A stretch of DNA of 64,000 bases from Ancylostoma caninum (taxonomy: Eukaryota; Nematoda; Chromadorea; Rhabditida; Ancylostomatidae): assembly GCA_037903475.1 (NCBI GenBank), contig JBAJFG010000574.1:310001-374000 (forward strand). Reading direction: 5' to 3'. A program made the position numbers and the translations under genes. Below are positions 45,485 to 55,677 of this stretch, in pieces; within the stretch, counting starts at the first letter, position 1, and the number at the start of each line of letters is the position of its first letter. Under the pieces are notes generated by a model. It made no database searches. It worked only from the letters and a program-made list of their open reading frames with translations, and was not told where the DNA came from.

Positions 45485-47066
45485 AACTTTTGCAAATAGT
45501 CTCCCAAGCCACACTTGCACCTTTAAATCCTTCAGAAACATGTTCAAAGATTGGAGAAAGCCAGTTAGATCAGTGCTTTATTATTTACGCTTCATGTTTG
45601 ATATCTTTTTCTTGATTTCGGATACTGACTGATGTTTACAGGTAGGGATTCTTTAAAAATATGCTTCATAATCATTTCTGCAAGCAACTTTTCGGGATTC
45701 TGCTTCTTCGAATTCCAGAGCCACAAGCAAGGAGATCTGCACAAGTGTATGTTCTACACCAGCACCAATGATTCTTCACCATCTTGAAAAATTTTTTGTA
45801 ATAAGATTTCATGTCCGAATTATGATACTTTTGTCGGTTGAAGCTTGCTTATCTTGACCAACATTAATTGATTACCCATTTTACCTCATTGTCAGTTTTC
45901 TCTCGTCTGTACATTGTCATGCCAAAAATTTTGCATAAAGGGCGCGGTCAAAAATTTAGTGATGGGAGAGGTGACTAATGGCTCTTCCCTGCGGGTTTGG
46001 CGAGCGTCCAACATGATAAAGAACACGATTAAGCGTCTAATGAACAACTGGTTCTGCGGCTACACTAAGTCAGCAAAATTATCGTTTTTTTTCAGTCGAT
46101 GATGCATATGTACTTCAGCACTGATGGAACATAAATTTTGGGATGCATGGAAGTCTATGTCTTCAGGATGAATGTGATAATACTACTAATTGCGTATACT
46201 GGTAAGGGTTACAACGCCGATAGAAATTACAGTAATCCATAAATAACCAATTTATTGGTGTTTCGTCCGCCAATTTTTTAAAGAAGCTCCAATAACTTCT
46301 TTTTGCCTTCTATTCTGCAAAGCTTACACTATTTCTAAGAAGACAAAATTAAATCAGGGTTCATTGATATTATCTAGAGATACCTCCTGGCATGCATTTT
46401 CTGTCACTCGATCACAAATTCCACTGCATTTCCTACAAAATATTTATTCTCAGGGAGGTGGCTCGTGGCAGACCCAAATTCAGTCAGATAACTATGGAAA
46501 GGCATTCCACTGATGGTCTACTACATAGGGAAGCAATAGGTGTCTTAAAAATCAATAGAAAAATGTCATCTTATTCATCATCTGATAGAGCAAGAAGCGA
46601 GCAAGAGACACGGAGAATTGATCCAGAGATCAAGAGAGGATCTTAGTATCGTGCGACATTAATATTTCACTCCCCTATACTTGGTAAAAGTCTGTTTTCG
46701 TGAGTTTGAATCAGGATATATGTATGTAGCCGTGTCTTAATTAAAGAGTTAGTTAAGGACAGAAAGGCGAATGTCTCGCTCCTTTCGAAGGCATCGGTGA
46801 GAAAGAAGGAAATCAATAGATCAAGCAGGGATATTAAACAATGATCAGCGAGAGTATAGACGGCGATACAGTTATTGATCGAGCTTAGCAAATGAACAAC
46901 GATATGTATTAACAAATCGACGTTCTTGTATTTGATTAATTAAATTCTTATGATTGTAGTCATTTACTTTTCTCATAATTGTAGTCATTTTCTTTCTCTT
47001 TGTGTTCTTTCCTATTCCATTCTTCATTCTTCTCTTTCATCTTTATATATCCATCCGACACAATAT
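45485..47066. other. Intergenic, nothing recognised
   Basis: AT-rich sequence between the tRNA gene and the retrotransposon tail. No supported exon, RNA gene or clear repeat. Confidence 0.4.
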
Positions 47067-48014
47067 GAATATTTATTTATTTATTTATTTATATGCACGC
47101 TACGGTGCGCCAAGCCAAGTGCAGATAAAAAAGTAATTTAGGAAGCAGAGAATGACAGCTCAATTCAAACAAAAAAAAAAGCTCAAACGTAGCATTAAAT
47201 GAGGTGGAAATCATACGAGGAGAACAAAGGTTGTGAGCACCAACATCAGAACTAACTAACAAATGTAGTAATGAATCGAAAACTTAAAAGGAACACGAAA
47301 TAAAAAAAATCCTCACAAACCTAACAGAGAGAAGATACTGCATCAGAGATCATCAGGCAGGTTGTGTTTAGTCAACGGCTCAAAGAAGGAGTGATGGAAC
47401 CATTTTTCCGGGCAGGTGGTGGCTTGTCGTGGATAAAAACGGCGCCTAGCTGTACCATTCCGATGGAGAAGGTGTGGTAAGACAGTTCTTCCAAGCAAGC
47501 CAGCACGGTGAAAGCAAGGGAGGAAGATCAAGTGAGTGACGTTAGGGAGACCGCCACTTCCCACGAGTAAAGACATGCATGGGAAATCCGACACCAGATT
47601 TTCGGATGTTAGGTATTCCCTAGCCCTAACAATCCGATGTCAGACTCACTTATTGAAGCCGTGCGGCTGTGGAAGAAACCAGCTCAGTATAGCACAAGGA
47701 TGGAATGGCGAAACTCAAGAAAAAAAACTGTCAGAAAGGCGCGGAGTGGTCGAAATCGACAAACTGTGCCTAATTCCCGAGAAATGGTAATCACCCAAAC
47801 CTAAGGCAAACGTAATTTTTGCCCGAACGATCTTTATGCAGATAAAACTCTAGCGGACTAAAATAAAGAGGAAAAGAACAGAATAAAATAGGCAAAACAA
47901 GTTAAATAGGCAGGCTGGAAATGATCCTGACATAAAGGATAAATTGGCGTAGGAGGGCAACGGCGAAACGAGAGCGTCATGCTATCAGCAGCCGAGAAGG
48001 CGAACTGAAAAGAA

Positions 48015-50867
48015 TCAGGATTCACTGATGCCAAGAACTCCTAATAAGTTAATTTTTCTTAGTCTATTCCGAAAAGCCGAAGGGGACGGTGAACTGAGAA
48101 CATCATTCGGTAATAGTTGTAGCCACCTTGCACCACGCAAAAATAAAGTAGAAAATACCCTGGAATTAAATCTAGAGTTAACTTTTTTGTAGTCCAATGA
48201 AAACCCACCTGTTCGACCGCTGCACGGTCTGAAAACCCAGTATCTACTAGGCTTGAGTTTACAGTCCATGCGCAAAACCTTGAAACAAAAGACTAGGTCG
48301 TTAAATATGCGCCGATACAGTAGGCTCTTCAATTTGAAGGTGTTGAGTCGCTGGTAGTAGCAGGGAATCAAGTGAGAACGGTAAGAGATGGCTGAACATC
48401 GATACAAGAGCATCCTAGTAAAGCATTGCTGCACTCTTTCCAAGGCTTTTTGTAGCCTGATCTTAGATGGGCTCCAAACTTGTGAACCATATTCAAGAAT
48501 TGGACGAACATATGATTTGTATAGCTTCAGCATTAAAGATACATCATTGGAACGCACATTTCGGAATATCATGAAAAGAACACTAAACGACTTTTTGATA
48601 ATATCGCTGATATGTGCATCAAAAGAAAGATCTGACTTGAAAAGAATACCAAGGTCCTTAACTTCATTGCACGTTTTAAGAGTTATGTCAGCAAATTTAT
48701 AGTCTACATGGGTACCCCTGCCTATGTGGAAAACCACTGTTTTAGAGAGATTGACGGGTATCTCAAAAAGGTGAGCCCACTCCATCATGTTAGTTATAGA
48801 CATCGAAAGCGCGTCGTGGATTACTGAGCAGTTCAGAGAATTGTATGATGCGTACACTTTTATATCATCAGCATACATACGGATATTGACAGACGGATGT
48901 GTCCGTAGTTTAACAGGGAGATCGTAGGTGTAGGCAAGAAACAAGAGGGGAGAGAGGACACCCCCCTGCGGGACGCCGCTCTCACAGCGATACCTCTCGG
49001 AAAAGGCATTACCAACCCTAACACACATAAATCTGTCGCTGAGATATGAACGAACCCACTCTACTAAATTATTTTTAACACCAAGCTGCTGGAGTTTCTG
49101 GAGGAGCTTGCTGTGACTAACTCTATCAAAAGCCTTTGATAGATCGAAGTAAATGACATCAGTGGAACATCCCTCATTAAGAGCCGTGGACCAGTCATGT
49201 AAACAATCGACAAGTTGAGTACAAGTCGAGGCACCAGAGGTAAAACCATGTTGTTCCACAGGTATCAGGTTGGATCTGTTGAGGTGACGCACCAGCTTTT
49301 CACGTACTAATCTCTCAAGGACTTTTACCGGTGTCGGGTTGATACTTATTGGTCTAAAATTCGAGACATGTTCAGGATTAGCAACTTTAGGGATGGCGGT
49401 AACAATGGCTTCCTTCCATAAGCATGGCACTTCCATTGATGTAAGGGAAATGCTGAACAAAATTGACAAAGGCTTGCACAAGGAACCTGCGCATTTCTTG
49501 TACACAATTTGTGGGATACCATCAAAAGGAATGAAGGTAGAAGGCTTGAGGCGCTTAAGCTGCTTATAGACATCAGCTGGGGAGATTAGTAGTTCGGAGT
49601 TACCCCAGAAGCTACTAGCTACAGCAGGTGGCTCGCTATCCTCATTTGTACTTTTCAGGAAGACGCTTGCGAAATACTCTGCTAAGGCATCAGCTTTTTG
49701 GTCATCGCGTGTGAGAAAGGAACAATTCTCCTGGCGTAATACTGGAATTCCATTAGTGCCACTTAATTTGCGTCGAATGTAGGAGAAGAGGTGGTATGTG
49801 TCAGAATTCCTCATATGACGACGTTCAAGGTTCGCATGGAACTTCCTGAGATGGTGCTCCAGCTGCAGAGAAACATTTTTGTATAACGGATCTCTCAGTG
49901 GATAGAGAGATGTGCGGAAAATTCTGTATCTCTGAGACATAAGGTTGGCTATGTGCTTTGGGTAGCGAATAACCTGCTGTCGTGGTAGAGTAAGAGGTAC
50001 ATACTTGCTTAGACCATTGTAGAGAATGGAGCAAAATTTTCTATAGGCATCGTCGACAGAAAGATAGTTTTGGAATACTTCCCACCAACTGACTGAAGAT
50101 AAATAGTGCGAAAGTGCAGTGAAATTGGCTTTGCGGAAGTTTGGTAGAGGAACAGTCATAGGAGAAGTAAGAGTAGCACATAGTGAAAAGCACACGATGT
50201 TGTGATCAGATGACGCTAGAGGAGCGATCACAGTTACGTCTTCTAATATAGGCTCAGAAGTGAGCACGATGTCAAGGGTAGAAAGACCACGTGTAGGGGT
50301 GTAGACGTGTTGAGATAAGGCGCAGCATTCAAAAAAGTCCAAGAACTTAAGAGAAATCGCGTTATTCGGGGCCCTACTTGTTGCCGTCCAAACAATATCA
50401 AGGTTAAAATCGCCGAGAACCAGTAGCGGCCTCGGGGTAGAACAGAGGTCAGAAAGAGTATCAATTAAAAGATCATCCTCATAAACGTTACTATTAGGAG
50501 GTCGATAAACAAGAATCATTCGGAATTCAAGCGAACAAGAAACCGAAATAGAGTCGAGGCAAAGCAAGTCAGCTTTGAGATCAGAAATGACATGTTTTTG
50601 CAAAAAGAACGTTTCTCTAGCGATGCAGCAGACACCCCCTCCTTTATTTCCCTTTCGATCAAATCTAAAAATTGTGTATGGTAAGCCTGCGAGAATTTCA
50701 GAATTAGCAATTTTCGGCGAAAGCCAACTCTCGGTGACGCACACTATGTCAGGATCATGAGTAATGAGTAGATATTGGAGATGATAGATTTTGTTAGCAA
50801 GACTGCGGGCGTTGATGAGGTAACATTTCAGCTTCTTAAGACCAGACGGAGGAACGAGGCCTTTCAT
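48015..50867 (-). CDS. Retrotransposon ORF2: APE endonuclease + reverse transcriptase
   Basis: 950 residues, uninterrupted. An N-terminal apurinic-type endonuclease that nicks target DNA: LINARSLANKI (18-28), TESWL (45-49), YRPPNS (121-126), LGDFNLD (151-157) and the catalytic SDHN (220-223). Reverse transcriptase: FRPISINPTPVKVLERL (504-520), QHGFTSGAST (539-548), FDLSKAFD (574-581), GVPQGGVLSP (631-640) and the catalytic YADD (665-668), followed by the thumb and a C-terminal region without RNase H. The arrangement is that of the CR1/jockey group. All catalytic residues recognised are present. The start ATG overlaps the ORF1 stop, suggesting termination-reinitiation. It shares order and motifs with the decayed copy at 29936-31640. 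Confidence 0.96.
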   Translation of the reverse strand: MKGLVPPSGLKKLKCYLINARSLANKIYHLQYLLITHDPDIVCVTESWLSPKIANSEILAGLPYTIFRFDRKGNKGGGVCCIARETFFLQKHVISDLKADLLCLDSISVSCSLEFRMILVYRPPNSNVYEDDLLIDTLSDLCSTPRPLLVLGDFNLDIVWTATSRAPNNAISLKFLDFFECCALSQHVYTPTRGLSTLDIVLTSEPILEDVTVIAPLASSDHNIVCFSLCATLTSPMTVPLPNFRKANFTALSHYLSSVSWWEVFQNYLSVDDAYRKFCSILYNGLSKYVPLTLPRQQVIRYPKHIANLMSQRYRIFRTSLYPLRDPLYKNVSLQLEHHLRKFHANLERRHMRNSDTYHLFSYIRRKLSGTNGIPVLRQENCSFLTRDDQKADALAEYFASVFLKSTNEDSEPPAVASSFWGNSELLISPADVYKQLKRLKPSTFIPFDGIPQIVYKKCAGSLCKPLSILFSISLTSMEVPCLWKEAIVTAIPKVANPEHVSNFRPISINPTPVKVLERLVREKLVRHLNRSNLIPVEQHGFTSGASTCTQLVDCLHDWSTALNEGCSTDVIYFDLSKAFDRVSHSKLLQKLQQLGVKNNLVEWVRSYLSDRFMCVRVGNAFSERYRCESGVPQGGVLSPLLFLAYTYDLPVKLRTHPSVNIRMYADDIKVYASYNSLNCSVIHDALSMSITNMMEWAHLFEIPVNLSKTVVFHIGRGTHVDYKFADITLKTCNEVKDLGILFKSDLSFDAHISDIIKKSFSVLFMIFRNVRSNDVSLMLKLYKSYVRPILEYGSQVWSPSKIRLQKALERVQQCFTRMLLYRCSAISYRSHLIPCYYQRLNTFKLKSLLYRRIFNDLVFCFKVLRMDCKLKPSRYWVFRPCSGRTGGFSLDYKKVNSRFNSRVFSTLFLRGARWLQLLPNDVLSSPSPSAFRNRLRKINLLGVLGISES

Positions 50868-51547
50868 GCGTTTCCCGGCTTGTTCTGTTTAGGGAGTTCG
50901 TGGATGTTCTTCAACTCACCTCGGTAAACGACCCAAGTACGAGCGTTAAGCTTGTTATTACGCTCCCTGGCTTCCTGGCGAAGCTCATACTCCAAATGAC
51001 GCTCTGCAGCGGTCATGCTGCGACGAACAAATACGTTAGAAAAGGTGGAGGTCCGAAGGAGGCGTGAATTGGAAAGAGCTCTTACCCAATGCGACCTTGA
51101 TGGAAGGACCACTTTAACGAGTCTAGGCCGCTGGTCGTCGTATCTTCCCATGCGGTAAACCTCCACAGGTCTACACTCTACTTTTAGAACATCCAAAATG
51201 GCACCCACCTTCTGGTCCAAATCGGTTAGTTTATCTTCTTGTTTCACACTGGCGGGAGGTTCAGGAAGACCAGATATAACTAGGCTCCTCCCTCGCTTTT
51301 CTTCCTCAACAAAGTCCTTAAAGCCTTTGCTGATCTTGGTATCCAACGCCATCACCATCTTGTCGATTTCTGGATCCTTTGCTCTAGCGGTAATAGAATT
51401 CAAAATTTCTGTAATAGTAAAACAGTTGTAGTCAACGGAACCAGATGAGTCAGTGCTCACATTGGATTCACTACTAATGGTTACTTGATTTGGGCTAGGA
51501 GGAGAAGCCTCTTTCCTACCTACACGACGATTTCTGAGTTGAACCAT
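50864..51547 (-). CDS. Retrotransposon ORF1: RNA-binding protein
   Basis: 227 residues. A Ser-rich N-terminus (about 10-45), a helical segment (about 45-80), then an RRM-like fold starting GRSLVISGLPEPP (about 85-97) and continuing EVYRMGRYDDQRPRLVKVVL, and a basic C-terminal domain (MTAAERHLEYELRQEARER, about 175-193). This matches the ORF1 type of CR1- and L1-like elements, which coats the element RNA and acts as a nucleic-acid chaperone. It ends four bases inside ORF2 (ATGA). No zinc knuckle was seen. Confidence 0.88.
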   Translation of the reverse strand: MVQLRNRRVGRKEASPPSPNQVTISSESNVSTDSSGSVDYNCFTITEILNSITARAKDPEIDKMVMALDTKISKGFKDFVEEEKRGRSLVISGLPEPPASVKQEDKLTDLDQKVGAILDVLKVECRPVEVYRMGRYDDQRPRLVKVVLPSRSHWVRALSNSRLLRTSTFSNVFVRRSMTAAERHLEYELRQEARERNNKLNARTWVVYRGELKNIHELPKQNKPGNA

Positions 51548-51700
51548 GATGAGAGGTCAGACGAAGGCCGATCAATCCAGAAAATCGATCCAGAAAGGTG
51601 GCGGGTAGAAGGAAAGGATTTAAAAAAAGGCAAAAACGGAGAACAAAAGGAGTTAGAGCTCAGGATATTGGCTCTGGAGGTGATGTAAGCTTACTTACCG

Positions 51701-54700
51701 TAAATCTTCGGAAAAAAAAATAACAAAGAGAGGACTACAATGAACGGTTAGACAAGGCTAGTAGAGGCAAGGAAAACACAGCCGCTCCACAGCTACTTGC
51801 ACATGAATATGATTTTCGAAAGACATCTACCTAACTGGAAAAAGAGGAGTACTTTCATGGAATTTTCCAAGAGAAAGAGACAACTGTTTACGAAAAAAAG
51901 GTTGGTCCCACTCTTCACTGAAAAGCCTGGAAGAAATTTTTAAAACATGACTTTTGAAGGCATAGGCGAAACTAATAACATTTTTCTGTAGTTAATTTCT
52001 CCTTTTCTCTCCTGTTTTACTACAACTTGTTTCAAATGCAATATTAGTTGGATATTCGTACATCAACTTGCTCTGTTGTAATCCTAGTTGCATTTTCTGG
52101 TCTTTCTTTTTTCCTTTGTTATTAGCACGTTTTTTTAGACGTAAGAAAATGAAAATGAAAATATGTCACACTTTCTCTCTTTCCACTATTTTTTTTTCGC
52201 CCCAAGTCCTTCGATTTGGCGCTAGACATCCCCGCCCAGATAAAAAACTTAAATTTCCGGAGATTCGAATCGCTAGTGCCCTCGCGCCCTTACTATCTTC
52301 ATTACTTTGGTGTACTCGATTTCAGCGGGGGCTAATGGACCGTCAGCGTCGTAATAACGTGTTAAGTATCTTATCGCTATCGTCATCTCACATGCTGTGA
52401 CACGTTAAAGTGCATCGTAGTCTGATCCGAGATTAGCGTCTGAAGACACGGTAATTGCTGGGAGCCACACCGCACCTACGACAAATAAGCGAATAAACAT
52501 CGAAGTTGCGTAACTAAAAATAATTGTTAGTTGTCCAAATGTAGGGAGGTAATTAGGCAATAAGAATTAGTGTTAATTACCTGAAGGAGTTATTCACCCT
52601 GAAGAAAAGCCTAGAATAGTTTGTAATGACTGGTTTGTTAGTAATAGTTTTCAGGAAGTCCTCTCACACAACCACTACCATTAACTATGGAATTTTGCTA
52701 GTTGGTGGCGTAGTACATTTCTTGAGTCCTTCTTTAGCGCGCCCATTTCCCGGGAGCAGCAATTTTATTACCCTCTCGATAGGTAGAACTATAATGGTGG
52801 CGCTCGATTGGTGTCTTCCAAAGATTTACGTTGTTTTAATACTCAGAAAATTTTGGAAGCGTGTTCTACATAAGGTTGAAAAATACAAATCCCACGATTA
52901 AGACATACGTAGTCGAGCAAAACATGATTCATAAAAATTAATAGTTCTACATATACCAGCAATGATGAAATCCACACAAAACCCAATTCAACGCAAATAC
53001 GGTGCAAAATCCATGGAAATACCTTCTCCTTGTAGAACCCATACATACCGATGCAGGATAAGGTTTTGAGGTTTTTTTTTGAGTGAGATTAAAGTGGAAT
53101 TGGATCTAAACTTTTGTTCCTACCGTACAGGACATCTTCTTTGACGTAGAAGAACATCCTATTCAGCAGCTCAAGACAATTCTGACTCATGCGTACTCCG
53201 ACAAACGAGCTGGAGGATCGCATCAGAGTAAAAGTTCAATCCGAAATAATAGATCCAGAAGTACAAGGATCGAAGCAGCGAGTGGTTCTGGATTGAAATT
53301 CTGGCAGAAAGACAGGGCAAATCGTCGGGACTGTCGCAGTCATGCGCAATGAGTGGCAAGAATGGAAGCCATCAGACAATACAGTCTATAAACTATGCAT
53401 TGCTGTGTTTCTAAATAGTTACTAAATATTAGGTTGGTCCAGAAATTTTGCACCAACTTTTACATTCATAGATGCAACCTGTTCTTCCAGCTTCAATAGT
53501 TGACAAGTAGTAGAACATTATACCACATTCTATTGCCGAAGAATTTCAAGTCAAAAATAAAAATTATATATGGAAGATCTACCGCTACTTAACTCGATGA
53601 AGCTGATTACTCCTAACTCGTTAGCGGGCTTTGAACAGCACAACCCTTCATGACTCGACTTTTCTACTAATTTTTGGGATTTTTCTACACTATCACGACT
53701 TTGCAGAACCACCCTTGGGCGTGTGCTCGTATTCAGAAAAAAAAGAGTGTGAAACAAGAATTGTTTATAGCAAAAACCTGAAGTTTTTAAAGATTGTAGG
53801 AACCAGAAGCAACCGTGATTCGATAAAATCTTCACAAATCTGAACAAGAAAAATTTGTGCGTGGTTCTAATAGCATTCCTCATTAATGATCATTCTAGGC
53901 AGTTTGTATGATTTATCCTGTGTTTCAACAGAAAACTCATCAAGCCTCTCTACAATAGTTTTTTGTTCTCAATTCTCATGATCGCTTCCCTTATTCATCA
54001 AGTGGCCTGGCCGATCATGTACGTATGTTTTATTCCAAACAAATTCTTGAAAAATATAGATTTGTTTCATTCCTCATCCCCGTTTTCAAAGCTTTCAGTA
54101 TCCCGCTGATCCTGTTTGATTCTACGTACCACTCGAGGCAGTTTTTCCGCTTTCTGGGAACATTCACGGCTTATATGGAATTAGTTCTTCACAAAGACCT
54201 CACAATCAGCAGAACATAAATTTCTTCCAAGAATTCAACCAACAACTTTTCTTTAAAAAAATGTAGCGCTGCCCTTAGCTGGATGCATTTGCACATTTGT
54301 ACTCCAAGGCGGTTGTGTATGGTGCTGCAAATGGAGTCGTTTTTTTCCATCCATAATTTTCCTCAGGATCTGTAAATTTGGACAATCGTCATTTCTCATC
54401 AGTCCTTATTACAATGTCTACTTTTGGTAACGTTGACACATATGACTATTACGCGCCTCAGGCACGACTCTCTTGCAGACTTCCCTCTGAACTCTACGTA
54501 ACATTTAGGATCACTTTTCCTTCTTCATTTTCCAATTAATGTGGTAGTGAGCTCATTTTTAGCGAATTTTTTAAATTCAATACAGTTTCAAATTATTCGC
54601 CCAGTCGGTTTCATCAGAGGGAAGAGTTAAAGAGAAACTACTGATGAAAAGAAAAGCACAAAAACCTGCTGTAATGATGTATTACAGCGTCAGTCATGTA

Positions 54701-55455
54701 CGCTTGCTTTTTAGCGTAAAAGTTGCAACTCTGCACATGAGCACTCAAGTTTCGTCGTTTTGGAATGTAGTCTTATAACAAACTGTAGAGAATATCTGGG
54801 GTGAAGAAAACAATGAACAATGAACCGTCACAAAACTGAACTTTCAGTCCGGTCAGCAGATGATTTTACCGTAACTCTCAGACGCGAGCAATAGTTAATC
54901 AATAAAAAGTAAATGAAAGAGCTTAAAGAAGAACGACTCCGTTCCATTCCTACCCTTAGATGGACACAGAATGAGTAAAAAAAAATTAAAAAGGACGTCA
55001 TACCACCCCTTAGTGTCAAAATAGTATTCAGAGATGTACCGATTATGTTTAGGAATTACGGTAATTATGCCTGTTCAGCGGACCGAATTCCCATCATATC
55101 GAACGATCTGACAGGACCAGCCACGTTAGAACAACATTTCTGTCGTGTCAGACATGTTTCGGGAATAATCCCAGAATTTTCCGAAATATTACTATGCGTT
55201 TGTACACGTTAATCCAGGTCAGACACGTAAATGCGAGTTTGACAACAAACTGCAGAAATTTTCCCCCACTCCTCACTTTCGCTTGATGTGTGCTCCACTT
55301 TTTTCTCCTCTTCGTCATGTCGTCATTGTTCTGTTGATTGACAGTTCACACATTCATAAGTGCTCGTATTTGCGGATTTCTCACCGTACCGTAATCGTCT
55401 TTATACTTCGAAATATGGCGTAATAATGTCGCATTAGCTGTTCGATCAACACACA
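51701..55455. other. Intergenic, mostly featureless AT-rich DNA
   Basis: No gene could be supported over 3.7 kb. A + strand segment at about 53195-53305 reads TNELEDRIRVKVQSEII without splice context. A mariner-like end is at 53429. Homopolymer A/T runs are frequent. Confidence 0.35.
53429..53475 (+). mobile_element. Solo mariner-like terminal repeat
   Basis: TA (53427-53428) followed by TTAGGTTGGTCCAGAAATTT then tgcaccaacttttacattc, the style of mariner-family ends. No inverted partner was found in the next 1.5 kb and there is no transposase, so it is a truncated copy. Confidence 0.55.
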
Positions 55456-55677
55456 ATGTCAGCCATTCACGGGCTGAAAGCCATTCTCCCACCATCTACC
55501 CACCAAACAGTAGGGCAGGTGGTCAGGAAGCGAACGACAACCGGCGCCGTCCTGATTACCCGCCGCGGATTCGACATTCGTACAGTTTCCCAGGCGGAAC
55601 GGGAAATGTGGCCCCAGCCAGTTCCCGGGTTGGTGATAGCGCCGCCCGAACCTGCTGTTCGCTTCGGCGCTTCTTAA
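55456..55677 (+). CDS. Small single-exon protein of unknown function (73 aa)
   Basis: A compact open frame much richer in GC, especially at third positions, than its surroundings: MSAIHGLKAILPPSTHQT, VVRKRTTTGAVLITRRGFDI, ending PGLVIAPPEPAVRFGAS. No signal peptide, membrane segment or known motif; basic middle, proline-rich end. The ATG follows atcaacacacA, a favourable start context. It may also be one exon of a larger gene, since no polyadenylation signal is close. Confidence 0.45.
   Translation: MSAIHGLKAILPPSTHQTVGQVVRKRTTTGAVLITRRGFDIRTVSQAEREMWPQPVPGLVIAPPEPAVRFGAS

Larger units (their letters stand above)
47067..51700 (-). mobile_element. CR1-like non-LTR retrotransposon, both ORFs intact
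   Basis: Read on the - strand: a short 5' region, ORF1 (51547-50864), ORF2 (50867-48015), about 0.9 kb after ORF2, then a (TAAA)n tail at 47091-47067. ORF1 and ORF2 overlap by ATGA. The intactness of nearly 1200 codons implies recent insertion. The 3' border is inferred from the TAAA tail and the 5' border is approximate; target duplications could not be seen. Confidence 0.85.

Noticed and set aside
52843..53046. - strand hydrophobic 67-codon frame resembling a receptor fragment
   Set aside because: AT-rich DNA readily yields hydrophobic frames; no conserved motif or splice context.
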